A stretch of DNA of 64,000 bases. Origin: Hydrogenophilaceae bacterium. GTDB lineage: Bacteria; Pseudomonadota; Alphaproteobacteria; Caulobacterales; Aquidulcibacteraceae. Both the position numbers and the translations under genes were made by a program. The notes beneath the pieces were generated by a model. It ran no database searches. It was given only the letters and a program-made list of their open reading frames with translations, and was not told the DNA's origin. Shown here one piece after another: positions 55,606-64,000 of the stretch; positions within the stretch are counted from its first letter, which is position 1, and each line of letters starts with the position of its first letter. Location of the stretch: the NCBI GenBank assembly GCA_013389015.1, contig JACAEE010000156.1, positions 1 to 64,000 on the forward strand, given 5' to 3'.

Positions 55606-56709
55606 TCACCACTGCCGCTTGAAGAGGAGCCAGCTGGCGAGGAAGAGCGGCGCAGCAATGGAGGCGAGCGCGGCGGCGTGCGGCCACAGCTCGTCAAAGC
55701 CTGCGCCTTTCAGGAAGAGGCTCGACACGATCTCGATGCCATGGCGAAGGGGGCTGGCCTCGACGGCGGTCTGCAGCCAGTCTGGCATGCTCTCGAGCGG
55801 GGTGATGCTGCCGGAGAGAAACAGCAGCGGAAAGAGCCCGAAGAAGCTCGTCAGCAACGCCTGCTGCAGCGTTGCCGTGGTCGCGCCGATGAAGATGCCG
55901 ATCGAGACCGCGGCGACAAGCATGAGCAGATTGAGTACAAGAAAGGTCGCAAGATCTCCGTTCATCGGCACGCCGAGCAGGCGCACGATCAGAAGCGAGG
56001 GGAAAAGCGAGCCGGTGGCGACGATGATAGGCGGCAGTATCTTGCCTAAGAAGAGCTCGTGCGGCCGGATCGGCGTGACGCGGATTTGCTCAAGCGTGCC
56101 GTTTTGCTTCTCCCGCACCATGCCCGCAGCCGGCAATAGAATGGCCAGCATGAAGCCAGCCTGGGCGATCATGGAAAGCGCGACGAATCGCGTGTTGGTG
56201 AGATCAGGATTGTATTGCACCCGCACGGACGGCTCGACCCCGCCATGAGACGGCATGGCCCCCATCGTGCGGGCCTGGGCGAAGCGCGCGGTCATCTCAA
56301 TGACATAGGCGCGTGCGCGCGAGGCGACGTTTGCATCGGCGCCGTCAATGATCACGCCGACGCTCGCCCGACGGCCCGCTGCTATGCGCGCGCCGAAGTC
56401 GGGGGGAATCTCCACCATTGCGGCCAAGTCGCCGCGCCTCAGCATCGCTTCGGCCTCGCGCTCGGATCCGGGCGCGGCCGAGAGAACGAATGTGTCGGCT
56501 GATGTGAGTTCTTCGGCAAAGGCGCGGCTTGCTTCGCTGCGGTCATGATCAATGATCCCGAGCGGCAGGTTCTTGACATCCATGCCGACCGCCATTGCGC
56601 ACATGGCGACCTCGATGGTCGTGAGCCAGAAGATGAGAAACAGCACGACCGGGTCGCGCAGCATCTGCGCGAACTCTTTGCCGAGAAGGCCGAAGAGCCG
56701 GCCCCACAT
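55606..56709 (-). CDS. ABC-2 type transporter permease
   Basis: MWGRLFGLLGKEFAQMLRDPVVLFLIFWLTTIEVAM; GMVREKQNGTLEQIRVTPIRPHELFLGKILP; start reset to 56709. Confidence 0.9.
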   Translation of the reverse strand: MWGRLFGLLGKEFAQMLRDPVVLFLIFWLTTIEVAMCAMAVGMDVKNLPLGIIDHDRSEASRAFAEELTSADTFVLSAAPGSEREAEAMLRRGDLAAMVEIPPDFGARIAAGRRASVGVIIDGADANVASRARAYVIEMTARFAQARTMGAMPSHGGVEPSVRVQYNPDLTNTRFVALSMIAQAGFMLAILLPAAGMVREKQNGTLEQIRVTPIRPHELFLGKILPPIIVATGSLFPSLLIVRLLGVPMNGDLATFLVLNLLMLVAAVSIGIFIGATTATLQQALLTSFFGLFPLLFLSGSITPLESMPDWLQTAVEASPLRHGIEIVSSLFLKGAGFDELWPHAAALASIAAPLFLASWLLFKRQW

Positions 56710-56710
56710 A

Positions 56711-57808
56711 TCAGGCGATCCGCTTCTTAAAGAGCCATGCGGCGAGGAAGAGAACGACCGCCGTATAGACAATGAGCACGAGGGCGTTGCCCCACAATTC
56801 TTCGAGCCCCGCGCCGCGCATGACGACGCCGCGTGAGATATTGACGAAATACATTGTGGGGATGCGCGCCGAATAGCCCTGGAAGAATTCGGGCATAGTG
56901 AAGATCGGGTAGACAAAGCCGGAAAACAGAAAGGCTGGCATGAGCGTAATGATGATCGCAACCAGCATGGCTGCGACCTGCGTGCGCACAATCATCGAGA
57001 CGAGCAGGCCGATCGAAACCGTGCAAATGACATAGATAAGCCCGAGCCCCATGAGCAACGGAAAGCTGCCGCGCATCGGGATCTTGAACCAGAGAAACCC
57101 CGCCGCCAGCACCAGCGTGAGCTGCAACGCGGCAATCACGACGTACGGAAAGAGCTTGCCCAGGATGAACTCCCACCGCGTGAGAGGGGAGGCGTATATC
57201 TGGGCGATCGTGCCCAGCTCCTTTTCGCGCGCTACTGCAAGCGCCGTTAGGAGGGGTGAGAGGGCCATCAGGATGACAGCGAAAAGGCCGGGAATGATGA
57301 AGTTGCGGCTCTCAAGCTGCGGGTTGTGCCAGACCCGCACCTGCGGCTCGATCGGTAGTTCGAGCGCGCCGCTCGGAAACGCATAGATGATGGCGCGCCC
57401 ATAAGCGGAGACAATGGCCGCTGTTGCTCCATAAGTGCCGTCGACCACGAACTGAACCGGTGCGGTTTCGCCGCGCGCCAGCCGGCGGCCAAAGCCAGGC
57501 GGGATGGAGAGGATGGCGCGCGCACGGCCCTCCATCAGCGCATGCTCGGCGACGCGTTCGTCCTCGGGCGCGCCGGCGAACGCGAAATAACTTGTGTTGA
57601 GAAACTGGTTCGAGAGGGCCCGGCTTTGGGCGCTCCTGTCATGGTCAACGATCATCAGCGGGGCGTCCTTCACATCGAAAGAGAGCGCGAAGCCGAACAG
57701 GAACAGCATGACTAGCGGCATAGCGAGCGCGATCCAGACAGTGATCGGGTCGCGGACGATCTCCAACGTCTCCTTGTGCGCGAAGGCGGAGATGCGCGAG
57801 AGCTTCAC
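56711..57808 (-). CDS. ABC-2 type transporter permease
   Basis: MKLSRISAFAHKETLEIVRDPITVWIALAMPLVMLFLFGFALSFDVKDAPLMIVDHD...REKELGTIAQIYASPLTRWEFILGKLFPY. Confidence 0.92.
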   Translation of the reverse strand: MKLSRISAFAHKETLEIVRDPITVWIALAMPLVMLFLFGFALSFDVKDAPLMIVDHDRSAQSRALSNQFLNTSYFAFAGAPEDERVAEHALMEGRARAILSIPPGFGRRLARGETAPVQFVVDGTYGATAAIVSAYGRAIIYAFPSGALELPIEPQVRVWHNPQLESRNFIIPGLFAVILMALSPLLTALAVAREKELGTIAQIYASPLTRWEFILGKLFPYVVIAALQLTLVLAAGFLWFKIPMRGSFPLLMGLGLIYVICTVSIGLLVSMIVRTQVAAMLVAIIITLMPAFLFSGFVYPIFTMPEFFQGYSARIPTMYFVNISRGVVMRGAGLEELWGNALVLIVYTAVVLFLAAWLFKKRIA

Positions 57809-59490
57809 GCCGCACTCCGGGCGCGCTCGCGTTGAATAAAGCCCAGGAACACGTCTTCGACACTCGCGTCCTCAAGCCCCAGCTCTTTTTGAAGAACTGC
57901 AAGCGCGTCGAGCGCGATCATGCGCCCATCGAGCATGAGCCCCAGGCGGTCGCAATAAGTCGCCTCCTCGAGGTAGTGGGTCGAGACGATGACGGCGACC
58001 CCGCTCTGAGCCACGGCCGCGATTAGACGCCAGAAGCGGAAGCGGGAGATCGGATCGACGCCCGAGGTTGGCTCGTCAAGAAAGAGGACGCGCGGGCGGT
58101 GAACGATGGCGCAAGCGAGCGCAAGCCTCTGGCGAACGGCGCCGGACAGCGAGCGCACGAGCGCGCCGGCGTCCTCGCCGAGGCCCGCCCGCGCTGACGC
58201 CCAAGCGATGCGCTCGGTGATTTCGTCCTCAGGCACGCCATAAGCGCGGGCGAAGAACAGAAGGTTTTCCTTCGGCGTCAGATCCAGGAAGAGGGAGAAA
58301 CGCTGTGAGACGTAGCCAATGCGCGAGCGCACCTCTTCGCTTTGTCTTGCTGCGTCGAAGCCGGCGACAGCAGCGGTTCCGGCGCTGGGCGCCAACAGAC
58401 CGCAAAGGATGCGGATGAGCGTCGTCTTGCCGGCGCCATTGGGGCCGAGCAACCCCAGCACTTCCCCGGCTTTGACCTCAAGGCTCACATCGTCAACGGC
58501 GACGAAGGCGCCGAAGCGATGCGTCACCGCGCGCGCGGAGACCACGACGCCGCCAGGCTGCGTCGTGTTGGGCGGCGCCGGCGCCGGCGTCTCGCGGAGC
58601 TGATCTGGCGATATCAACGTGAACGCGTCCTCCATGGAGGGCTGCGCCGGCGCCAACGTCGCGTCTGTGATGGACGGAAGAACGTTCGATGCGAGCTGAA
58701 CCCTGAACTCTTCCGGCGATCGCTTCTGGAAGGTGAGCACGCGCGCATCCCGCGTCAGCGCGCGCTCGACGTCGTCAGCCCTGTTGGTGCGCAGACTGAA
58801 GACGCGGCCATGCGCTCGCTTCCGCAGTTCGGCAGGCGGGCCGAGTGCGAGCGGGCGCCCGTCCTTGAGCAGAAGGACACGGTCGCTGGCGTCAGCCTCG
58901 TCCATGTAGGAGGTGGCGAAGATGATCGAGCGGCCGGCGGCTTTGGCGGCCTCGAGCATGCGCCAAAGTTCGCGCCGCGACAGGGGATCGACGCCGAGAC
59001 TGGGTTCGTCGAGAACCAGAAGGGGCGGCTCGTGAATGAGGTTGGCGCAAAGCGCGAGCTTCTTGCGCATGCCGCCCGAGAGCGCGGCCTCGCGGCGGGC
59101 CTCGAACCGTTCGAGACCGGCCATGTCGAGCAAGCGCCGTTTGCGGATCGCATACGCGGAGGCAGGGACATCGCGGATCTTGGCCGCGAAGGCGATGTTC
59201 TCGGCCACACTCAGGCGATCGTAGAGCGAGAAGCCCTGGCTCATATAGCCGACCCTGGCCTGGATGCGCTCAGCGTGACGACGCACATCCTCGCCAAGCA
59301 CCCGGCACTCGCCAAAACTTGGCCGCAGGATGCCGGAGAGGATTTGCAGCAGCGTCGATTTGCCGGCGCCGTCGGGCCCAACCACGCCAAAGACCTCTCC
59401 AGGAAGGAGTTGAAATCCGACATCTGAGAGCACAGTGCGGCGCCCGAAACGCCGCCCAATGCCTTGCGCGTCAACCAGCGGGACGGTCAT
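57805..59490 (-). CDS. ABC transporter ATP-binding protein with two nucleotide-binding domains
   Basis: Two Walker A motifs (GPDGAGKSTL; GPNGAGKTTL) and two ABC signatures (LSGGMRKKLALC; LSGAVRQRLALA). Confidence 0.95.
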   Translation of the reverse strand: MTVPLVDAQGIGRRFGRRTVLSDVGFQLLPGEVFGVVGPDGAGKSTLLQILSGILRPSFGECRVLGEDVRRHAERIQARVGYMSQGFSLYDRLSVAENIAFAAKIRDVPASAYAIRKRRLLDMAGLERFEARREAALSGGMRKKLALCANLIHEPPLLVLDEPSLGVDPLSRRELWRMLEAAKAAGRSIIFATSYMDEADASDRVLLLKDGRPLALGPPAELRKRAHGRVFSLRTNRADDVERALTRDARVLTFQKRSPEEFRVQLASNVLPSITDATLAPAQPSMEDAFTLISPDQLRETPAPAPPNTTQPGGVVVSARAVTHRFGAFVAVDDVSLEVKAGEVLGLLGPNGAGKTTLIRILCGLLAPSAGTAAVAGFDAARQSEEVRSRIGYVSQRFSLFLDLTPKENLLFFARAYGVPEDEITERIAWASARAGLGEDAGALVRSLSGAVRQRLALACAIVHRPRVLFLDEPTSGVDPISRFRFWRLIAAVAQSGVAVIVSTHYLEEATYCDRLGLMLDGRMIALDALAVLQKELGLEDASVEDVFLGFIQRERARSAA

Positions 59491-59494
59491 CCCA

Positions 59495-60547
59495 TCACCC
59501 TGGCGCCAGGAGGCGCGCAGGCCATCCGGCGTCAGCGTCCCAGAGGATCCAGGCGTCAGCGGGCATCCCGGGTTTCAAGAGCGTATCGGGATTGTCCGCT
59601 TCGAGCGTGACGCCATAGACGGTTCGGCTGCGCTCGTCCTGCGTGTGCACGTCGCGCGGCGTGAATTGCGCCTGGGCGTCGACCTGCGCCACGCGCGCCT
59701 CGAACAGGCGGTCGGGGAAGGCGTCGACGCCAATGCGCGCGGCCGCACCGAGCCGCACGCGTCCCAGATCTCCTTCGCTGATGAAGACGCGCAGCCGAAC
59801 CATCGACAGGTTCGCGATGATCGCAATCGGCTGGCCGGGCGCGACGATCTCGCCCGGCTCGGCTAGGCGCGCCAGCACGTGACCCGAGCGGGGCGCAGCT
59901 ACGCGCGTCTTGTCGATTTGCGAGCGCGCCAGCGCCGCCATCGCTGCGGCGGCGTCGGCTTCAGCGCGCGCGCGTGCGCGCTGATCGCGCAGCGCCGCTG
60001 CTCCGTCGGCGGCCTGGCGATAGGCATTGCGGGCCATGTCCAAGCGTTGCGCAGTGACGAAGCCCCGCTCAAAAAGGCTCTCATAGCGTTCGAGATCGGC
60101 GCGCGCCGTGCCTGTATGGTGGTCAGCGAGCGCGATCTGCCGGGTGATTTGCGACACCGCTTCTCTCGCTGCGCGTTGCTCGGCCAGAGCGCGGGCGCGC
60201 TGCAATTCATAGTCTGACGGCTCGATACGGGCGATCAAGGCGCCGGCTTCGATGTGTGCGCCTTCCCGCGCATTCACTTCCAGCAATCGACCGGCGACCT
60301 CGACGCCGACGCGTATTTCGTCGGCCTCGATACGGCCGCTGCCGTAAATGACCTGCTCGGCGAGCGCTGGAGGCCTGAGAGCCCAGAAAGCCAGCGCCGA
60401 GACCAAGACAATCGCGCCCAGCGCGGATGCGACAATAGCTGTCGCTGCGGCCGGCGAGGCTGGAAAACGGCGGCGCAACGATTGCAGGAACGGCGCCCGC
60501 TGCATGCGTTCTGCTAGCGTGCTCGCCTGTCGGCTGGGTTGATCCAT
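59495..60547 (-). CDS. HlyD/EmrA-like membrane fusion protein
   Basis: QVIYGSGRIEADEIRVGVEVAGRLLEVNAREGAHIEAGALIARIEPSDYELQ; start MDQPSRQAS at 60547. Confidence 0.9.
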   Translation of the reverse strand: MDQPSRQASTLAERMQRAPFLQSLRRRFPASPAAATAIVASALGAIVLVSALAFWALRPPALAEQVIYGSGRIEADEIRVGVEVAGRLLEVNAREGAHIEAGALIARIEPSDYELQRARALAEQRAAREAVSQITRQIALADHHTGTARADLERYESLFERGFVTAQRLDMARNAYRQAADGAAALRDQRARARAEADAAAAMAALARSQIDKTRVAAPRSGHVLARLAEPGEIVAPGQPIAIIANLSMVRLRVFISEGDLGRVRLGAAARIGVDAFPDRLFEARVAQVDAQAQFTPRDVHTQDERSRTVYGVTLEADNPDTLLKPGMPADAWILWDADAGWPARLLAPG

Positions 60548-60566
60548 CTCAAGGCGCTCAGCCGAT

Positions 60567-61238
60567 TCACTGAGACTGCGCGGTTGCGCGCGCGGGTTTT
60601 CGCCCAAGGCGCGGTATGAAACCGGGCGTGCGGGCCGCATAGGCGCGCCACTCTTCGCCGAAGCGCGCCTCCGCTTCGCGTTCCTCGAACTTGGCCAGGC
60701 GCACATACATTACGACGAGCACCGGAAACATGAGCGCCGTGATGATCGTCGGCCATTGCACCAGGAAACCAATCATCACCAGGATGAAGGCGACGTATTG
60801 AGGGTGACGCAGGATCTTGTAGGGCCCGCTGACGGCGAGCTTTCCTTGCGCCTGCGCGCGGTGCAGCACTATCCAGGACTCGCCCAGCAGCCACAAGCCC
60901 CCGATAATGAACCCGTCGCTGATCCAATGAATTGGCGTAAAGTGGGGATCACTGCGCCAGCCGAGCAGAGCCGGCCAGAAGTGGCCGGCATTGTGGGTCA
61001 TGATATCAACGCCTGGGATGAGATTCTGCAGCCATGGCGCTGCGAGATAGAGCGTCAGCGGAAAGCCGTACATCTCAGTGAACAAGGCGACGATGAAAGC
61101 GGAGAAGGCGCCGAGGCTGCGCCAGTCGCGCGACGATCGCGGCTTAGCGAAACTGAAAGCGAAGACGATGAAGAAGATCGAATTGACGATGACGAGGAGC
61201 CAGAGGCCATAGCCGGAAAAGGCGGAGTGCTCATCCAT
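60567..61238 (-). CDS. Isoprenylcysteine carboxyl methyltransferase (ICMT)-like membrane methyltransferase
   Basis: LAVSGPYKILRHPQYVAFILVMIGFLVQWPTIITALMFPVLVVMYVRLAKFEEREAEARFGEEWRAYAARTPGFIPRL. Confidence 0.87.
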   Translation of the reverse strand: MDEHSAFSGYGLWLLVIVNSIFFIVFAFSFAKPRSSRDWRSLGAFSAFIVALFTEMYGFPLTLYLAAPWLQNLIPGVDIMTHNAGHFWPALLGWRSDPHFTPIHWISDGFIIGGLWLLGESWIVLHRAQAQGKLAVSGPYKILRHPQYVAFILVMIGFLVQWPTIITALMFPVLVVMYVRLAKFEEREAEARFGEEWRAYAARTPGFIPRLGRKPARATAQSQ

Positions 61239-61494
61239 TGCGGCCCTCCGTCGTATTGTCGTGCCGGCCATGACCGGAGTGGCCGCCGTGCCCGTGCAGC
61301 AGGTGCATGAACGGGCAGAGAAGCAGGATGAGAAGCGGCCACGCCGCGAGAAGGTGGGCGCCGTGCTCGGTGACGACGTAGTAGGCGCCGACGGCCAGTA
61401 GCGCCAACATGAGAAGGCGCACGATCCAGCGTGAGCCGCCGCTCTCGTCACGCCCTGCTGGCTCGCCGTGGCTTCCGTGATGATGATCGGTCAT
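61231..61494 (-). CDS. DUF2933 family small membrane protein
   Basis: VRLLMLALLAVGAYYVVTEHGAHLLAAWPLLILLLCPFMHLLHGHGGHSGHG; start MTDHHHG at 61494. Confidence 0.82.
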   Translation of the reverse strand: MTDHHHGSHGEPAGRDESGGSRWIVRLLMLALLAVGAYYVVTEHGAHLLAAWPLLILLLCPFMHLLHGHGGHSGHGRHDNTTEGRNG

Positions 61495-61600
61495 GTCTGT
61501 GGTGATCCTCGCAAGCTCTTGAGCGGCGCGCCGCCGCTGAAACGACGGTTGCGGGGGGCGAGGGGTCGTTTCCTCCCGGCGGCGCGCGCTCAAAGATCAA

Positions 61601-61624
61601 TACGCGCCCGCCGTCCGCGCCCCT
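61601..61624 (-). promoter_or_regulatory. AGGG-N14-YGCGTA motif upstream of DUF2933-ICMT-ABC exporter
   Basis: Minus strand: AGGGgcgcggacggcgggCGCGTA. Confidence 0.8.
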
Positions 61625-61667
61625 GGCCCGCGCGTCCCCGCCTGTGTGGACCCCCCACCATGGGCGT

Positions 61668-62789
61668 TCAGCGGGCCAGCGCCTGTCTAAACTGAAGATG
61701 GCTGGTGAGGTCCTTGAGGGTCAGAACGCCGGCCAGACGGCCTTCAACGGCGACAATGAGCCGGCTGGCGCACGCTCGCTGCATGCGGTCAAGCGCAGCT
61801 TCGATAGCGAGATCAGGTTCAGCCACGGGGAGGTGGTCGATCGGCGTCATCACTGCCGAGAGGGGTGTGGCGGGCCAGTCCGACCGCGGCGTCTGTTTGG
61901 CCTCGCGCAACCCCGCGGCGCCGATAACGCGCCCGTCGCCAAGCACCGGGACGAGATCGTGCGGATGGCGGGCGAGCACGGTCTGCACAAAATCCTCGAT
62001 GCTCATATCCGCCGGCGCGGAGACCGGAGTCGTGGTCATGAAGTCACCCACGCGCATGCCCGACAGCATCTGCCTGGCTTCAGCTTCTTTGCGGTGTGCG
62101 CTCGCCATCGATAGAATGAACCAGCCCAGAACGATCCACCAAAGCCCGTGCCCCATCGCCCCGCCGAGCGCGGACAGGAAGCCTGCGGCCATGAGGATGA
62201 TTGCGATGACCTCGCCAGAGCGCGCCGCGATCCGCGTCGCCTTGAGCGCATCCTTGGTGACGAGCCATACGATCGCGCGTAGCACGCGTCCGCCGTCGAG
62301 GGGAAAGGCCGGCGCCATGTTGAAGATTGCGAGCGTCAGGTTGAGCACGCCAAGATAGTGAAGCACCGCGTGGTACTCGGTAGGCGCGGCGGGCTCGGCC
62401 ACGCCGCCGAGATAGAAAAACGCAAGGCCGAGCGCCACGCTCACCAGGGGACCGGCGAGCGCCATCAGCAATTCAGCCACCGGCGCCTTGGGTTCTCCTT
62501 CCATCTCGGCCACGCCGCCAAACACAAAGAGCGTGATCGACTTGATCGGCAGGCCAAAGGCTCGCGCCACCAGAGTATGGCCGAGCTCGTGCAGGATGAT
62601 CGAGACGGCGACGCCGACGACGGTTGCGGCGGCCATGACCCAGTACGTCGACTGCGGCAAGCCGCCATAGAGCTCGGGAAAAACGCCGGCCGCAAGCGAC
62701 CAGGCGATCAAGAGCGCCAACAGCACCCAGCTTGCGTCAATCCTGATGTTTACGCCCAGCAGCGAAAAGGAGGCGATACGTTTGGCCAA
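61668..62789 (-). CDS. Site-2 protease (M50) family protein with CBS domains
   Basis: IILHELGHTLVARAFG zinc motif; NMAPAFPLDGGRVLRA; C-terminal CBS pair; TTG start at 62789 preferred. Confidence 0.92.
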   Translation of the reverse strand: MAKRIASFSLLGVNIRIDASWVLLALLIAWSLAAGVFPELYGGLPQSTYWVMAAATVVGVAVSIILHELGHTLVARAFGLPIKSITLFVFGGVAEMEGEPKAPVAELLMALAGPLVSVALGLAFFYLGGVAEPAAPTEYHAVLHYLGVLNLTLAIFNMAPAFPLDGGRVLRAIVWLVTKDALKATRIAARSGEVIAIILMAAGFLSALGGAMGHGLWWIVLGWFILSMASAHRKEAEARQMLSGMRVGDFMTTTPVSAPADMSIEDFVQTVLARHPHDLVPVLGDGRVIGAAGLREAKQTPRSDWPATPLSAVMTPIDHLPVAEPDLAIEAALDRMQRACASRLIVAVEGRLAGVLTLKDLTSHLQFRQALAR

Positions 62790-62855
62790 GACTGAAGACC
62801 TCCGACCTCTCAGCTGCACCGCGAGTACGCGGGGGCGTAGGGCTCGTTGTGTGGT

Positions 62856-62879
62856 TACGCGCCGCAGCGGTCGCGCCCT
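62856..62879 (-). promoter_or_regulatory. AGGG-N14-YGCGTA motif upstream of the site-2 protease
   Basis: Minus strand: AGGGcgcgaccgctgcggCGCGTA. Confidence 0.8.
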
Positions 62880-62941
62880 GACTGGCGCGCATTGACGCGG
62901 GGCCGCTGGGCAAAGGGCTCGGGCGACTCGGCGGGCCGGTC

Positions 62942-62965
62942 AGGGCGGCGGACTTGGGCTGCGTA
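62942..62965 (+). promoter_or_regulatory. AGGG-N14-YGCGTA motif upstream of CFA synthase
   Basis: AGGGcggcggacttgggcTGCGTA. Confidence 0.8.
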
Positions 62966-63048
62966 AGATCAATGAGCGTGTCCGCCTGCGCGCTCGCAGT
63001 TCCCGGCGCGGACGAGCGCCAGCGCAGAGATGTATCGAGGAAAGCGCC

Positions 63049-64000
63049 ATGTCACTTCAACCGTCCGACGCGCCGAACGCAAGGAGCGGCGCGCTTGGCT
63101 TCAGTCCCTCTGAGCAGCTCTTGGCGGCGATGCTTGACCAGCTCATCGAGAAGGACGCGCTGGCGGTTGCTTTTCCAAGCGGGCGCGTGCGCCGTTTTGG
63201 CCAGGCGGACGCGGCGCCAGTGTCGGTCGCGCTCAAGGATGCGGGCGCTCTCAAACGCCTCATGGCGAACCCTGAGCTTGCATTGGGAGAACTCTATGTC
63301 GAGGGCCTCCTCGCGGTCGAAGGTGATAGAATCGACGCACTCCTTGCCGTTGTTCTGCAGAATCTGCGCGACAGGGGTTTCCGCGCCCGCACCGCGCCGG
63401 CGGGCCTACGCCTTATCGAAGGACCGCGGCGCGAAGTGAACAGCAGGGACCGCGCCGAGCGCAATGTCGCCCACCACTACGACATCTCGAACGAACTCTA
63501 TCGGCTCTTCCTCGATGACGACATGCAGTACTCCTGCGCTTATTTCGAGCAAGCTGGCGACACGCTGGAAGCGGCGCAAGCGGCCAAGAAGAAGCTGATC
63601 GCCAGAAAGCTTTGCTTGCGCCCTGGCCTTTCCGTGCTGGACATCGGTTGCGGCTGGGGCGGGCTAGCGCTCCACCTGGCACAGGTGCACGATGTGCGTG
63701 TGCGCGGCATCACCTTATCGCAGGCGCAATTGCCTGTGGCGCGCATGCGGGCGAATGCGCAAGGCCTGGCCGAGAGGGCGAAGTTCGCGCTTGAAGACTA
63801 TCGCGATACGAAGGGCAAGTTTGACCGCATCGTCTCGGTCGGTATGTTCGAGCATGTCGGGCGCGGGCATTACGACGCGTTCTTCCGCCAGGTCGCAGCG
63901 CTCCTCGCTGAAGACGGCGTTGCACTTCTGCACACGATAGGGCGCGCTGACGGGCCCGGCGCCACCAGTCCCTGGATCGACCGCTATGTCTTCCCTGGCG
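63049..64000 (+). CDS. cfa: Cyclopropane-fatty-acyl-phospholipid synthase, truncated by window end
   Basis: MSLQPSDAPNARSG...NVAHHYDISNELYRLFLDDDMQYSCAYFEQAGDTLEAAQAAKKKLIARKLCLRPGLSVLDIGCGWGGLALHLAQ; open to the window edge. Confidence 0.95.
   Translation, partial: MSLQPSDAPNARSGALGFSPSEQLLAAMLDQLIEKDALAVAFPSGRVRRFGQADAAPVSVALKDAGALKRLMANPELALGELYVEGLLAVEGDRIDALLAVVLQNLRDRGFRARTAPAGLRLIEGPRREVNSRDRAERNVAHHYDISNELYRLFLDDDMQYSCAYFEQAGDTLEAAQAAKKKLIARKLCLRPGLSVLDIGCGWGGLALHLAQVHDVRVRGITLSQAQLPVARMRANAQGLAERAKFALEDYRDTKGKFDRIVSVGMFEHVGRGHYDAFFRQVAALLAEDGVALLHTIGRADGPGATSPWIDRYVFPG

Overview
GC-rich 64 kb window, probably alphaproteobacterial, that reads as one integrated accessory island. The left edge (1-190) holds the C-terminal part of a family-2 glycosyltransferase gene on the minus strand, with TED and QxxRW motifs. 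That gene is cut off beside a P4-type tyrosine recombinase (362-1618). From 1.7 to 22.8 kb is a copper/heavy-metal resistance region: copABCD, PepSY, two CnrYX(H)-like ECF sigma systems, DUF411, CsoR with a CopA-type ATPase, DUF305, and a Cus RND efflux operon. From 22.9 to 64 kb is a stress and central-metabolism region: an ATP-grasp-like protein, two HdeD proteins, PEP synthase, a 2-hydroxyacid dehydrogenase, an archaeal-type (type II) GAPDH, a 2874-aa cyclic glucan synthase, a CPD-motif P1B ATPase, two more ECF sigmas (one with a Cys-rich tail), acetate kinase, phosphoketolase, a beta-CASP MBL nuclease, an AMP/thymidine phosphorylase, PRPP synthase, PPK2, an ABC-2 exporter, a site-2 protease with CBS domains, and CFA synthase (cut by the window end). 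The main discovery candidate is a bipartite motif, (T/C)cAGGG-N14-(T/C)GCGTA, with fixed spacing and correct orientation. It lies directly upstream of nearly every transcription unit on both halves of the island: 15 exact copies plus 2 near copies. It looks like the promoter of an island-encoded ECF sigma factor and would unite metal resistance and the metabolic genes in one regulon. All calls come from reading the sequence; no database searches were run.
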